Made by a program: the position numbers and the translations under genes. From Bdellovibrio sp. GT3 (GTDB taxonomy: Bacteria > Bdellovibrionota > Bdellovibrionia > Bdellovibrionales > Bdellovibrionaceae): a stretch of DNA of 64,000 nt. Location of the stretch: assembly GCF_037996765.1 (NCBI RefSeq), contig NZ_JBBNAD010000004.1, positions 806,001 to 870,000 on the forward strand, given 5' to 3'. Positions 1-8,193 of the stretch are shown piece after piece; position 1 is the stretch's first letter, and each line of letters begins with the position of its first letter. Under the pieces are notes generated by a model. That model saw nothing but the letters and a program-made list of their open reading frames with translations. It ran no database searches and was not told the DNA's origin.

Positions 1-312
1 TGAATCCAGATCCGTCGACGTCAGTTTGGCAAGATCCTCTTCAATAATAACCAGGTCTTTTTGCAGAAGATCATCGATCACTGCCGCGACAATGGCTTCC
101 TTGTTCGCAAAAAACTGATAAAGAGAACCAATACTCACACCGGCCATCTCTGCAATCTTATCGGTTGTGATTGCATGATAGGGTTCTTGCACCAACAGTC
201 TGGCGCAGGATTCAACAATACTTGCCACAGTTTCTTTCGAGCGTTTTTGCACCGGAATTTTCAGCATATATTTTTTGTCCGGATTGTTGTGGCTGATAGG
301 ACTTGCACCCAT
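1..312 (-). CDS. TetR-family transcriptional regulator, 3' end beyond window
   Basis: The first 104 codons of a TetR-type repressor are visible on the minus strand; the rest lies before base 1. After a short charged N-terminal tail comes a typical TetR helix-turn-helix: a helix with RSKETVASIVESCARLL, then ITTDKIAEMAGVSIGSLYQFF followed by NKEAIVAAVIDD, the classic recognition helix and helix-4 pattern (about residues 22-72). Such proteins usually repress their own promoter or a neighbouring efflux or lipid-metabolism gene after binding a small ligand through the C-terminal domain, which is not visible here. The start is the ATG at 312, preceded by AGGAGG in the mRNA sense. The gene is divergent from the LuxR-type gene at 807 across a 494-bp gap. 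Confidence 0.85.
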   Translation of the reverse strand, partial: MGASPISHNNPDKKYMLKIPVQKRSKETVASIVESCARLLVQEPYHAITTDKIAEMAGVSIGSLYQFFANKEAIVAAVIDDLLQKDLVIIEEDLAKLTSTDLDS

Positions 313-806
313 GTTTTCCTCCTTGTTGAGGTTTATTAATTAATCTCAGGTTCATATTCGGTCATGACCCTCGGATATTCAATACCAGTTGGTTAAGTAT
401 TAATAAGCGATACCTAGGATTTACTCCGGGGTACATGTGAGAAATTTTTCCGAACCATTGTCTTACTCTGATACTAGACCTAAAAGCTTCTTGTTTATTA
501 CTTGGTCGCAATAAAACCATCCAAAAACGATCTTTTTACGAGTTTTTCACGGAAAATTTGGCCAATTTATTCACGAATTCCATGAGTTTCCATGGGATTA
601 ATTTAGGAGCCTTCTTACATTTCTGTAATCAAGAGTGTTTGATGCATTCACGAGCATCGTGAGAACACGCGTGTTCACCATGCTGAGTCATTAGGCAAAT
701 GGCCTAGCGGCTCACATTTACAAAATTCAAGAAAATATGATCGGCGTCATCCTAGGTATTAGAGAGTTGGTAGGATAATATAAGCAGTTCAGGAGGAGGT
801 CTTTCC
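313..806. promoter_or_regulatory. Long divergent intergenic region between tetR-like and luxR-like genes
   Basis: This 494-bp gap has no convincing ORF. It holds three visible structures. The 11-nt motif ATCCTAGGTAT occurs at 749-759 on the plus strand and at 410-420 on the minus strand, so each divergent gene has one copy upstream in the same orientation relative to its own transcription. A perfect 14-nt palindrome GAACACGCGTGTTC lies at 663-676 inside a larger imperfect inverted repeat (about 654-684). A small inverted repeat TAGGC/GCCTA lies near 691-705. A GATAAT -10-like hexamer at 774-779 is 17 nt downstream of the CCTAGG core and may be the promoter of the LuxR-type gene. Confidence 0.5.
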
Positions 807-1298
807 ATGAACGGGAAATTAAAACTCAGCGTCTGTGTTCGTGATCACCAAAATCAGGTTTTGGAGCAAAACGAAAATTCCAAAGAAACTTGTGGCGATA
901 GAGTTGGCAGTGTTTGCCACAACTCCACGTGTTCGGATTTGTGCAAGCAAGTTACGGAAATGGCGCCGCTTCAGGACGGTATGAGTGTTTTTAAAAACCA
1001 GAATATCGACGATCATTATGTTGATGTGATGATGGTTAAAAACGGACAGAACGTAACTACAGTCCTGCATCAACTGACTGATGATAATACGAAAGCAGTC
1101 AAACATGCTGAATATCTGGTGGGACGCGGACTGACTCCCAGTGAAGTGCGCATCATTCAAATGGTGGCGAGCGGTCAGACCAATCAGGAGATTGCAAAGC
1201 AGCTGTTTATCTCCAAAGCGACTCTTAAGACTCATCTCAACAATGCCTACAAGAAATTACCTGCAGGCATGCGTCCTCAATCAGGTCGTGTCAGCTAA
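807..1298 (+). CDS. LuxR-type HTH regulator with Cys-rich N-terminus
   Basis: 163 residues. The C-terminal part (about 108-153) is a LuxR/GerE helix-turn-helix: GLTPSEVRIIQMVASGQTNQ, then EIAKQLFISKATLKTHLNNAYKKL, which is the NarL/LuxR DNA-binding fold. The N-terminal half matches no receiver or autoinducer-binding domain that I recognise. It carries five cysteines (C10, C29, C37, C42, C46), four of them within 18 residues, which could bind a metal or Fe-S cluster or sense redox state; this is inference. The start ATG is well supported by AGGAGGAGG at 791-799. The last 4 nt overlap the convergent universal stress gene. A second short LuxR-type protein is at 54898. Confidence 0.8.
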   Translation: MNGKLKLSVCVRDHQNQVLEQNENSKETCGDRVGSVCHNSTCSDLCKQVTEMAPLQDGMSVFKNQNIDDHYVDVMMVKNGQNVTTVLHQLTDDNTKAVKHAEYLVGRGLTPSEVRIIQMVASGQTNQEIAKQLFISKATLKTHLNNAYKKLPAGMRPQSGRVS

Positions 1299-2266
1299 GG
1301 TGCTGGCGTGTCGGTAAAACGATCCTCAGGGTGATCGTAGAAGTGTCTGGTGATGACATACACCGGGCACTCGGCCTTGCGGATCACGTTTCTGGTAAAG
1401 CTTCCCAATAGGGCAGAACTCATCGGCCCACTCTGCGCTTCCATCACAATCATTCCGGAATTTAACTGGGAGACGGCTTCAAGGATCGCCTCGTCAACAG
1501 ACTTATAAGAGCTGTCGATTTGATATTGGGCTGTGACGCCCTCTTTCTGTGCCCAGGTGATCCAGTGGTGAGCTCTTTGCGATTGATACTCCACCTGTTG
1601 CTCGACGATTTGTTCCAGCGTCAGCATCTTGCCCTTGAAATTATAAATCTTAGGGCGAGTGTCCATCTCGAAAAGACTCTCGATGGGGCGGGCAATACAG
1701 TGAAACAAAGTCACTTCGGCGTTCAGCATTTTTGCCAGATTAAGGACGTGGCGGAAATTCTCTTTTGAGTGATCTCCAAATTCAGTTGGAAACAAAATAC
1801 TTGAAACTGGTTTGCCAGTCGCGTGGGTTCCGACCACCATCACCGGGACGGCGGATTCCAGGAGCAGGCTTTCGGCAAAACTTCCCAGTAAGAATCTTTG
1901 AAAGCCCTGGCGGCCGTGATTGCCGACAACAATCATCTCGGCGTGGATTCGTTCTGCAAAATGAGTCAGGGTTTCGGCGGCTCCGGCATGGGACTGGGAG
2001 GCGTGTGGGATCACTTTGGGTTCCAAGAGGAACGGCAGATCATAGTCCTCAAGAACCTCTTTAAACAAAGCCTCGGCGGTTCTGGAGTGATCAGTCACCC
2101 AAGTGGGCACTTCATAGCTGGGCAGGACGATTTCGTTTTCACGAAGCAAATAAACCGGAAGAATGTCAGCTCCGGTGTTTTCATGCAAACGAGTGAGGTA
2201 GGTCGCCATTTTCTGATTGAGTTCTTTGTTGTCTTCAAAGGCATCCATGGCCCAGATAATCGTCAT
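1295..2266 (-). CDS. Tandem universal stress protein (UspA family)
   Basis: 323 residues with two Usp domains in tandem, like E. coli UspE. Domain 1 (about 1-150) starts MTIIWAMDAFEDNK and ends in the nucleotide-site signature GNHGRQGFQRFLLGSFAESL. Domain 2 (about 155-310) starts ILFPTEFGDHS and ends in GPMSSALLGSFTRNVIRKAE. Family members are cytoplasmic stress or starvation proteins; many bind ATP through G-2X-G-9X-G(S/T), which domain 1 carries in recognisable form and domain 2 only partly. The start ATG is preceded by AGGAGGG. It is transcribed away from the upstream OPA-type transporter terminator and ends in a 4-nt tail-to-tail overlap with the LuxR-type gene. Confidence 0.9.
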   Translation of the reverse strand: MTIIWAMDAFEDNKELNQKMATYLTRLHENTGADILPVYLLRENEIVLPSYEVPTWVTDHSRTAEALFKEVLEDYDLPFLLEPKVIPHASQSHAGAAETLTHFAERIHAEMIVVGNHGRQGFQRFLLGSFAESLLLESAVPVMVVGTHATGKPVSSILFPTEFGDHSKENFRHVLNLAKMLNAEVTLFHCIARPIESLFEMDTRPKIYNFKGKMLTLEQIVEQQVEYQSQRAHHWITWAQKEGVTAQYQIDSSYKSVDEAILEAVSQLNSGMIVMEAQSGPMSSALLGSFTRNVIRKAECPVYVITRHFYDHPEDRFTDTPAP

Positions 2267-2365
2267 TGCGTCCCTCCTGGAAGCTTAAAACTCGTGCTTT
2301 CTTATTATTGCGCACGATAAGCACCGGGGACGGCAAGACCTGCCAAGGTGGTTGTGTGAGGATAC

Positions 2366-2393
2366 AAAAAAGGCCCACCAGAGGTGAGCCTTT
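2366..2393 (-). terminator. Rho-independent terminator of the OPA-type transporter gene
   Basis: On the minus strand an AAAGGCTCACC / GGTGGGCCTTT stem with a short loop is followed by a run of T. It lies just downstream of the transporter stop codon at 2401. Confidence 0.8.
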
Positions 2394-2400
2394 AAAGCTT

Positions 2401-3927
2401 TTAGTTTGTCGCCGGGTCGCCCGTGTTGATTGACGTGCCCTGTTCTTTGGCAGCTTCCTGCTCTTTTTTCAGGATGTACTTCTTGGTTGCTTCAGGAAGT
2501 TCGTTCCACATACGCAGGGACAGGAACAAGCCCATGAACGCGAATGGCAGAAGGAACAATGGCCAGTAGTGCCAGCTTTTCACCGACAAGTAACCGATTG
2601 CCAAGGACTGGATACCTGAACCCAGGTAAACGCAACCATCGACGATACCAGACGCCGTGGCAGTCATTTTTTTACCGCCGAAGTCAGCAGCAGCTGTTCC
2701 AGACATCAAGGAGTGAACCCCGATAACGGCAAGTGTGATTAGAACTGCCACACCACCCACGATGTTTGGTTCTTTGGTCAGGAACACAGACATAAGAATC
2801 AAAAGTACGATCATCAAGGCATTGTTGATTGCAGCCGGAGGGCCACGACGGGAGTTGAAGACACGGTCCGACAGCATGCCGGCCATGAAGCCACCCAGGA
2901 TACCAGTCAAACACAGTAGCAAGCCCCAGTTTTTGATAAAGAATTGGGAGCCGTTGTAGAAAGACTCATCGATGCCTTTCATTTCGTGCGCGAAGACCAG
3001 ATACCACTGCATGATACCGTTACGCAGAACGCCGGAAGTGAAATCCACCAATGCGATCGTGTACATGATCGGGCTGGAGAATACTTTTTTAAGAACCACA
3101 GACATTGTGATCTTAAGGTTTTCATCGTCACCGGAAGAAGCATCTGCTGTATCGAAATCACCGAAGTTTGCTTCTTTAGGAGAGTCCTTCAAAAGAACCA
3201 TGTCAATCAAGGCCCAGCAGATCAAAAGGAACGCTGGAATCGTAAATACCAACCAAGTCGCATTCGTCACACCTGTGTCGATGGCGAAGATGTGCTGGAT
3301 GAATCTTTGGAAAGCGGTCATCTGACCTTCGATATGAAGTTTGGAAGCTTCAACGATGGCTTGACCCCAGTCGAATGCAAAGTAAACACCGAAAGAAATC
3401 AAAGTACCAAAGATCGCACCGAAAACGCCGCGTTCACGAACGTGGAACCAGTACGCTTTGACTTTGATGATGGAAACCGCACCGTAGGATTGGAAGAACA
3501 TGTTCAGGGCAAACAGGATGGAGAAAGCCACCACCATATTTGTTTTCAAACGACCCATTAGGTAAAGATAAGTCGCTCCACCCATTAGTAAGTTCATCAA
3601 CGAAGAACCCAGGGTTGCGATGATGATCCCTTTTTTACCGCCGATTTTATCGACGATCGGACCGTTGATCAGGAAAGAAAGACCGTAAGTGATGGTGCCG
3701 GCAGCGAAGATGATACCGAATTGTTCCTTGGTCATCATGTCGCCCAAGGCGTTTTTGGAAACGTTCAGATTGTAACGTCCCATGTAAAGGAATGCGTAGG
3801 ACATGCCCAGCGGAAACCAGTTAATAAAACGACGGATCATAAACTTACGAGAGTGACCCAACGGATTGTTGCTGAAGTAAAGGATGATTACCGCAGCAAG
3901 ACACAGTCCCACTAGAAACAAAGCCAT
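2401..3927 (-). CDS. MFS transporter, organophosphate:phosphate antiporter-like
   Basis: 508 residues from the chosen start. An N-terminal hydrophobic helix is followed by the MFS fold: FPLGMSYAFLYMGRYNLNVS for helix 1, then a loop VDKIGGKKG of the DRxGRR type between helices 2 and 3, about 12 helices in all, and the second-half loop LSDRVFNSRRGPPAA. This pattern fits the OPA family (GlpT, UhpT, PgtP), which exchanges glycerol-3-phosphate or hexose-phosphate for phosphate across the inner membrane; in a predator it could import prey-derived phosphorylated metabolites (inference). A TTG four codons upstream is possible, but GGAGG sits 5 nt before the ATG at 3927, so I use that ATG. Substrate not determinable by eye. 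Confidence 0.82.
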   Translation of the reverse strand: MALFLVGLCLAAVIILYFSNNPLGHSRKFMIRRFINWFPLGMSYAFLYMGRYNLNVSKNALGDMMTKEQFGIIFAAGTITYGLSFLINGPIVDKIGGKKGIIIATLGSSLMNLLMGGATYLYLMGRLKTNMVVAFSILFALNMFFQSYGAVSIIKVKAYWFHVRERGVFGAIFGTLISFGVYFAFDWGQAIVEASKLHIEGQMTAFQRFIQHIFAIDTGVTNATWLVFTIPAFLLICWALIDMVLLKDSPKEANFGDFDTADASSGDDENLKITMSVVLKKVFSSPIMYTIALVDFTSGVLRNGIMQWYLVFAHEMKGIDESFYNGSQFFIKNWGLLLCLTGILGGFMAGMLSDRVFNSRRGPPAAINNALMIVLLILMSVFLTKEPNIVGGVAVLITLAVIGVHSLMSGTAAADFGGKKMTATASGIVDGCVYLGSGIQSLAIGYLSVKSWHYWPLFLLPFAFMGLFLSLRMWNELPEATKKYILKKEQEAAKEQGTSINTGDPATN

Positions 3928-4467
3928 GGAAGCCTCCAAAATTTTATTTGCGGTGAGAACGTAAGCGATAAAAAAGGAATTTGCAATCGGGGGAGTGCGC
4001 TTATTCCCTTCACAATCTTTAGGATTTGGTCAATTTCACTCTCAGATGGCTATAAATTCAGCGCATCACGATATTCATAGAGAGCCTAGAGTTCACATTT
4101 GGAATTTTACCTGCAGATTTTACAGTCACCGCAGACGAGAATTCATCAAAAAGGCTCAAATCGCACTGAATGGCTGCTGCCTTCATGTATAAGCAAATCT
4201 TATGGAAGAGACAAATATTATCGTTTTGTGCTTATAGGTCTAGGTTGATAAGTTGTGTATCAGAAGGAGACAACAAGTTTGATTCTCCTCCCTCGGAAGG
4301 TCCTTGGACCCCTCTCGAACGCAGAGAGCCCTGGTCCCACATATTTTTGCCGCTTTCGCGGCGTTCGAAGTCCCACCTTACAATCCCACCTAAAACAGCC
4401 TACCGAGGGCTTGCGCGCGTCCGCATCAAGCCTTGCCGCAGCCGGTGGTTCTGCTATTCTCAGTTGC
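3928..4467. other. Non-coding gap upstream of fumarase with two hairpins
   Basis: No convincing gene. The 3' part can fold into two strong hairpins. One is GGACC(4306-4310)/GGTCC(4333-4337) enclosing CTCTC(4312-4316)/GAGAG(4324-4328). The other is GCCGC(4349-4353)/GCGGC(4358-4362) with a TTTC loop. An in-frame extension of fumarase would reach 4255, but its translated sequence does not look like a fumarase N-terminus. The region could hold a structured RNA or an upstream terminator remnant. Confidence 0.35.
4433..4460 (+). promoter_or_regulatory. Sigma-70-like promoter abutting the fumarase start codon
   Basis: TTGCCG (4433-4438), 16-nt spacer, TGC-extended TATTCT (4455-4460). Only 7 nt separate the -10 box from the ATG at 4468, so the transcript would begin at or next to the start codon. 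No Shine-Dalgarno is present. Confidence 0.55.
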
Positions 4468-6084
4468 ATGTCATTTAAGTATTTCCCACTCTACGAAAAG
4501 CAAAAAGATACAACTCAATATCGCAAGATTTCCTCAGATCACGTGAGCACCCAAAAAATCGGTGACCGTGAGGTTCTGGTTGTCGCACCAGAAGCATTGG
4601 AACTGATTGCGCAGGAGGCCTTGAGCGACGTGTCGCATTTGCTGCGCTCCGCCCATCTGCAAAAGCTGGAAAATATTCTTCAGGATCCGGAAGCCTCTGC
4701 CAACGACCGCTTCGTGGCAGTGGATCTTTTGAAAAATGCGATTATCGCAGCACAAATGGAGTTTCCATCCTGTCAGGACACGGGGACAGCCATTGTTGTG
4801 GGTAAAAAAGGTGAGGGTGTTTTCACTGGATTTGATGACAAAGAGTATTTGTCCAAAGGTGTTTACAATACGTACCAAAAACGCAATCTGCGCTATTCGC
4901 AAATGGCTCCAATCACTTTCTTTGATGAGAAAAACACCGGCACCAATCTGCCTGCGCAAATTGATATCTACTCTGAAAAAGGTGATGAATATCATTTCTT
5001 ATTTTTGGCAAAGGGCGGTGGCTCAGCCAATAAGTCATACTTGCATCAAAAAACCAAAGCGGTTTTGAATCCGGAAGGATTTGAAAAGTTCGTGAAGGAA
5101 GTTTTGGTGTCATTGGGGACGGCGGCGTGCCCTCCGTACCATTTGGCTTTCTGCGTGGGTGGTACTTCCGCTGAGGAAACTTTGAAAATCGTCAAGTACG
5201 CTTCTGCTGGCTATTTGGATGGATTGCCAACATCAGGTTCAGAAGGTGGACGTGCCTTCCGCGATATCGAAATGGAGAAGCAGGTTGAAAAATGGGCCCG
5301 CGAATCCGGCATCGGTGCGCAGTTTGGTGGAAAATATTTTGTGCATGATGTGCGTGTGATTCGCTTGCCTCGCCATGGTGCCAGCTGCCCGATCGGGGTG
5401 GGGGTGAGTTGTTCGGCGGATCGCAATATTCGCGGCAAAATCACCAAGGAAGGTATCTTCCTTGAGCAATTGGAACTTCATCCAGAGCAATACCTGCCAA
5501 ATCATCTGCAAGACACAGCAGCGGAAGCGATCAGCATTGATTTGAATCAGCCGATTGAGGAAACATTGAAAATTCTTTCTTCATTGAAAGTGGCGACTCG
5601 TGTGATGCTGAATGGTCCGATGATCGTGGCGCGCGATATTGCGCATTCCAAGCTTAAAGAAAAAGTGGATCGCGGTGAAGGTGTGCCGGATTACTTTAAG
5701 CAGTACGCGGTTTATTACGCTGGTCCTGCGAAGACTCCAAAGGGTTATGCTTCCGGTTCATTTGGTCCAACAACGTCCGAACGCATGGATCCTTACGTGG
5801 ATACATTCCAAAGTCTGCGTGGTTCAATGATCATGCTGGGTAAGGGCAATCGCTCGCAGCAGGTCACAGATGCTTGTAAAAAGCACGGTGGCTTCTATCT
5901 GGGATCTATTGGTGGGCCTGCAGCACGCTTGGGCAAGGAGTGCATCACGAAAGTGGAAGTGCTGGATTTCCCAGAGTTGGGGATGGAGTCTGTCTGGAAG
6001 ATCGAAGTCAAAGATTTCCCGGCCTTCATTATCGTCGATGACAAGGGGAATGACTTCTTTAAATCCTTCCTAAGAAAAGTCTAA
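4468..6084 (+). CDS. fumA: Class I fumarate hydratase (Fe-S dependent)
   Basis: 538 residues from the chosen ATG, close to E. coli FumA/FumB (548). It would convert fumarate to L-malate in the TCA cycle using an oxygen-sensitive [4Fe-4S] cluster. Cysteines in the family contexts are visible: [21 protein letters not shown] and [16 protein letters not shown]. The C-terminal beta domain has [11 protein letters not shown] and the [13 protein letters not shown] block. The open frame continues upstream to 4255, but [20 protein letters not shown] is the normal family N-terminus, and a promoter ends 7 nt before this ATG, so translation probably begins on a leaderless mRNA. A bidirectional terminator follows. 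Confidence 0.95.
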   Translation: MSFKYFPLYEKQKDTTQYRKISSDHVSTQKIGDREVLVVAPEALELIAQEALSDVSHLLRSAHLQKLENILQDPEASANDRFVAVDLLKNAIIAAQMEFPSCQDTGTAIVVGKKGEGVFTGFDDKEYLSKGVYNTYQKRNLRYSQMAPITFFDEKNTGTNLPAQIDIYSEKGDEYHFLFLAKGGGSANKSYLHQKTKAVLNPEGFEKFVKEVLVSLGTAACPPYHLAFCVGGTSAEETLKIVKYASAGYLDGLPTSGSEGGRAFRDIEMEKQVEKWARESGIGAQFGGKYFVHDVRVIRLPRHGASCPIGVGVSCSADRNIRGKITKEGIFLEQLELHPEQYLPNHLQDTAAEAISIDLNQPIEETLKILSSLKVATRVMLNGPMIVARDIAHSKLKEKVDRGEGVPDYFKQYAVYYAGPAKTPKGYASGSFGPTTSERMDPYVDTFQSLRGSMIMLGKGNRSQQVTDACKKHGGFYLGSIGGPAARLGKECITKVEVLDFPELGMESVWKIEVKDFPAFIIVDDKGNDFFKSFLRKV

Positions 6085-6120
6085 AGGTCGAAGGTATAGA
6101 CACACATTTTCCATAAAAAT

Positions 6121-6155
6121 AAAAAAAGGCAGGATTTGATGTCCTGCCTTTTTTA
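6121..6155. terminator. Bidirectional terminator between fumarase and AI-2E permease genes
   Basis: A-rich run, stem AAGGCAGGA / TCCTGCCTT with a TTTGATG loop, then a T run. It serves the convergent genes ending at 6084 and 6156. Confidence 0.9.
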
Positions 6156-7235
6156 TTACGTGTCGTTGCTGAAGAACGTTGAACCGTTGTGTTTTAGTTG
6201 TTTCAGCAGTAACGGGATTGCACCATAGGCGAGATTCATGATGACGGGGCCGAATAGTAAGCCTGGAATTCCGAACATTATGACGGCACCGATCACGCAA
6301 GTGAAGCCTACCAGGGGATTGATTTTTTGTTCGCCCATATTGCCGGCTAAAATTGGTTTTAGGATGTTGTCGATTGTCCCAGCCAGGGTTGCGACTATCG
6401 CCATACCGATAGCAGGGCCGATACGGTCGCCAAAAAACGCCAGGATGGCCAATAGGAATCCGACAGGGGCTGCGCCGATGATTGGAATGAAAGAGACCAC
6501 AAAGGTCACCGTGACGACCAACCAGAAATCACCCTCACCAAAAATCAGTCCACCAATACCAATTAAGAATGCCTGAATCACACCGATCACAAATGTTGAA
6601 AACAACGTCACCGCGCAGGCTTCCTTGGCTACTTTAATCAGATCTTCTGTGAGCTTATCATCAACCAGGCTGTAGCGAATGACGAATTCCTTGATCGGTG
6701 CGGCTTTTAGTAAAAGTGCATACAGGAATAATACGAAAACAAAAAAGTTAAATAAAATACCGGGAAGTTGCGTAACCAGTGCTGAAGAAAATTCCAAAGC
6801 CCAGCTGCCGACTTTTCCGAATACGGAAGTCAGCATGCCCTGTGCAGGAGTGACCAGATCATAGCCGGTCCACTCCGTGGCTTGTTTTAGAATATTTAAT
6901 CCCGATGTCTGCAGATTCTTGAGCTGAGTCATGACGGGAGTCGCAGCAAAGTCCTGCGGCGAAGAAAGATGGACGCCGATACGGTAAGTTGCCAGGGTCA
7001 AAGGCAGCCATACCAAGGCAAGTCCCACAATTGTAAGTCCCGCCACTGTTAACCAGCGTGGTGCGCGGGACTTATTACAGATGCGATTTACGAAGTTGAT
7101 TAAACCCATCGCAAAAATGCCAGCCAATAACAACGGCAACAAAAATGGCAGGTTGATGTAGGTGAAAAGACCTGCCATCAAAAGAAGGATTATCCACGTA
7201 ATTAATTCGGATCGTTCTTTAAGTGCGTCAATCAT
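6156..7235 (-). CDS. AI-2E family transporter / PerM-type membrane permease
   Basis: 359 residues, about eight transmembrane segments in the AI-2E exporter (UPF0118) arrangement: paired helices at the N-terminus, a soluble loop (about 75-160), then helices including ALLLKAAPIKEFVIRYS and the conserved region GGLIFGEGDFWLVVTVTF with FIPIIGAAPVG and PLVGFTCVIGAVIMFGIPG. Members export signals such as AI-2 or act as Na+/H+ antiporters; the substrate cannot be told here. I choose the ATG at 7235, not the far upstream one, because a promoter TTGCAA-17-TCTAAT (minus strand, 7266-7271 and 7243-7248) ends 7 nt before it, implying a leaderless transcript. Confidence 0.85.
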   Translation of the reverse strand: MIDALKERSELITWIILLLMAGLFTYINLPFLLPLLLAGIFAMGLINFVNRICNKSRAPRWLTVAGLTIVGLALVWLPLTLATYRIGVHLSSPQDFAATPVMTQLKNLQTSGLNILKQATEWTGYDLVTPAQGMLTSVFGKVGSWALEFSSALVTQLPGILFNFFVFVLFLYALLLKAAPIKEFVIRYSLVDDKLTEDLIKVAKEACAVTLFSTFVIGVIQAFLIGIGGLIFGEGDFWLVVTVTFVVSFIPIIGAAPVGFLLAILAFFGDRIGPAIGMAIVATLAGTIDNILKPILAGNMGEQKINPLVGFTCVIGAVIMFGIPGLLFGPVIMNLAYGAIPLLLKQLKHNGSTFFSNDT

Positions 7236-7242
7236 GAAATAG

Positions 7243-7271
7243 ATTAGACTTTGTTTTCGGGGGCGTTGCAA
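7243..7271 (-). promoter_or_regulatory. Promoter abutting AI-2E permease start
   Basis: Minus-strand TTGCAA (7266-7271), 17-nt spacer, TCTAAT (7243-7248). Seven nt then lead to the ATG at 7235. No Shine-Dalgarno. Confidence 0.55.
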
Positions 7272-7319
7272 GAAAAGACACACGGGAAGTGGAGCCAACG
7301 ATCTGGAGCCTTCCCGTGT
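7270..7319 (-). terminator. Terminator downstream of the PilZ gene
   Basis: Perfect 10-bp arms ACACGGGAAG (7280-7289) and CTTCCCGTGT (7310-7319). In the minus-strand sense the stem is followed by a T-rich stretch (GTCTTTTCTT). It lies between the PilZ stop and the AI-2E promoter, with its tail touching the -35 box. Confidence 0.65.
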
Positions 7320-7341
7320 AAGAAACGAACATTAAATTTAA

Positions 7342-8016
7342 TTAAACTACGATAGAGGAAAGAAATTGAACTCCCAATTCCTGGGTGTTGGTTTCTTTAT
7401 TCCATTTTGACCAGCGCACCTGACCTTCTAGGGAAACAAAATCACCTTCTTTGTTCTGATATGTCAAATTCACGAAGTCTTTGTGTTCATAAAATGGGGC
7501 CTGAATTTTCATGCAGGAGCCATGGATGGACAGGTTTTCAAAGCTGCCGCCCAGAATAGGCTGAAAGCCTTTGTTTTGGTCTCCCAAAGGAAGTTTTGAG
7601 GGACTTAGAAGACCCTTTGAGGTTGCGTGTTCGCGGCGATCCTGGCGGGATTCGACATTTTTGCCATCAAGATATTTGTGAATATTGCGAACAAGGTTGG
7701 TTTCCTCGGTCTTCCACATCACGATGAAGTCATTGTCGGCTTTTAAGCGAATGCGCATAGTGCTGGAAAGTTCGCTGACAATAAAAAAGATTTTAAGATT
7801 CTGCGTGTTTTTTTGCAAGTGACGGTAGAGTTCATAATGGCGAACTTCCAAAAAGGGCAGGAAGGCGACGATGATTTTCTCGGTTTCCGGATCCTGCTTC
7901 ATCAGGTCGCGCAGTTCATACGGATTTTCGACGATTTCTGCTTTGAGTGTTTTGTCTTTCTTTAGTGCTGTTGGAATTGCGTGAATACCATTGATATAGA
8001 TGTGTGCTTTCATCAT
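7342..8016 (-). CDS. PilZ-domain protein, probable c-di-GMP receptor
   Basis: 224 residues. The N-terminal half (about 1-120) resembles a degenerate receiver-like alpha/beta domain (AHIYINGIHAIP, KIIVAFLPFLEV, KIFFIVSELSS). The C-terminal half (about 127-224) is PilZ-like: a basic RQDRREH segment matching the RxxxR c-di-GMP clamp, then ENLSIHGSCMKI matching (D/N)xSxxG, and the barrel strands ending ELGVQFLS. PilZ proteins bind cyclic di-GMP and signal to motility or surface machines. GGGGAGGG lies just before two tandem ATGs; the first (8016) has the best spacing. It ends at its own hairpin terminator. Partner genes are not obvious nearby, but HD-GYP-type proteins are encoded elsewhere in the window. 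Confidence 0.8.
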   Translation of the reverse strand: MMKAHIYINGIHAIPTALKKDKTLKAEIVENPYELRDLMKQDPETEKIIVAFLPFLEVRHYELYRHLQKNTQNLKIFFIVSELSSTMRIRLKADNDFIVMWKTEETNLVRNIHKYLDGKNVESRQDRREHATSKGLLSPSKLPLGDQNKGFQPILGGSFENLSIHGSCMKIQAPFYEHKDFVNLTYQNKEGDFVSLEGQVRWSKWNKETNTQELGVQFLSSIVV

Positions 8017-8124
8017 CGAGCCCTCCCCAGAGCAGATTGTTGAAGTGAAGTAACGTTCTGTACAATGAGACAAAGCAATTTAAAGACCAGAGCCAATTGT
8101 AAAATAAGGGGAGGAGACGCGAAA

Positions 8125-8158
8125 AAGTTAGACAGCTGTCATGGTATTATATGACAGC
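8125..8158 (-). terminator. Hairpin downstream of the Hsp70-like gene, possible weak terminator
   Basis: Perfect 8-bp arms GCTGTCAT (8135-8142) and ATGACAGC (8151-8158). On the minus strand a short TTTTT appears 8 nt after the stem, so it may be a weak terminator for the gene ending at 8194. Confidence 0.45.
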
Positions 8159-8193
8159 CGGTGAATGCTAACAGGTTGAATATGAGCTGTAAA

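Noticed and set aside
2944-3561. 205-codon plus-strand ORF
   Set aside because: It is a shadow of the OPA-type transporter gene on the minus strand.
4361-4377. GTTCGAAGTCCCACC resembles a tRNA T-arm
   Set aside because: No acceptor, D or anticodon arm can be built around it, so I do not call a tRNA or attachment site.
4255-4467. In-frame 71-codon extension of fumarase
   Set aside because: Its translation does not resemble a fumarase N-terminus, it crosses two strong hairpins, and the best promoter lies inside it just before ATG 4468.
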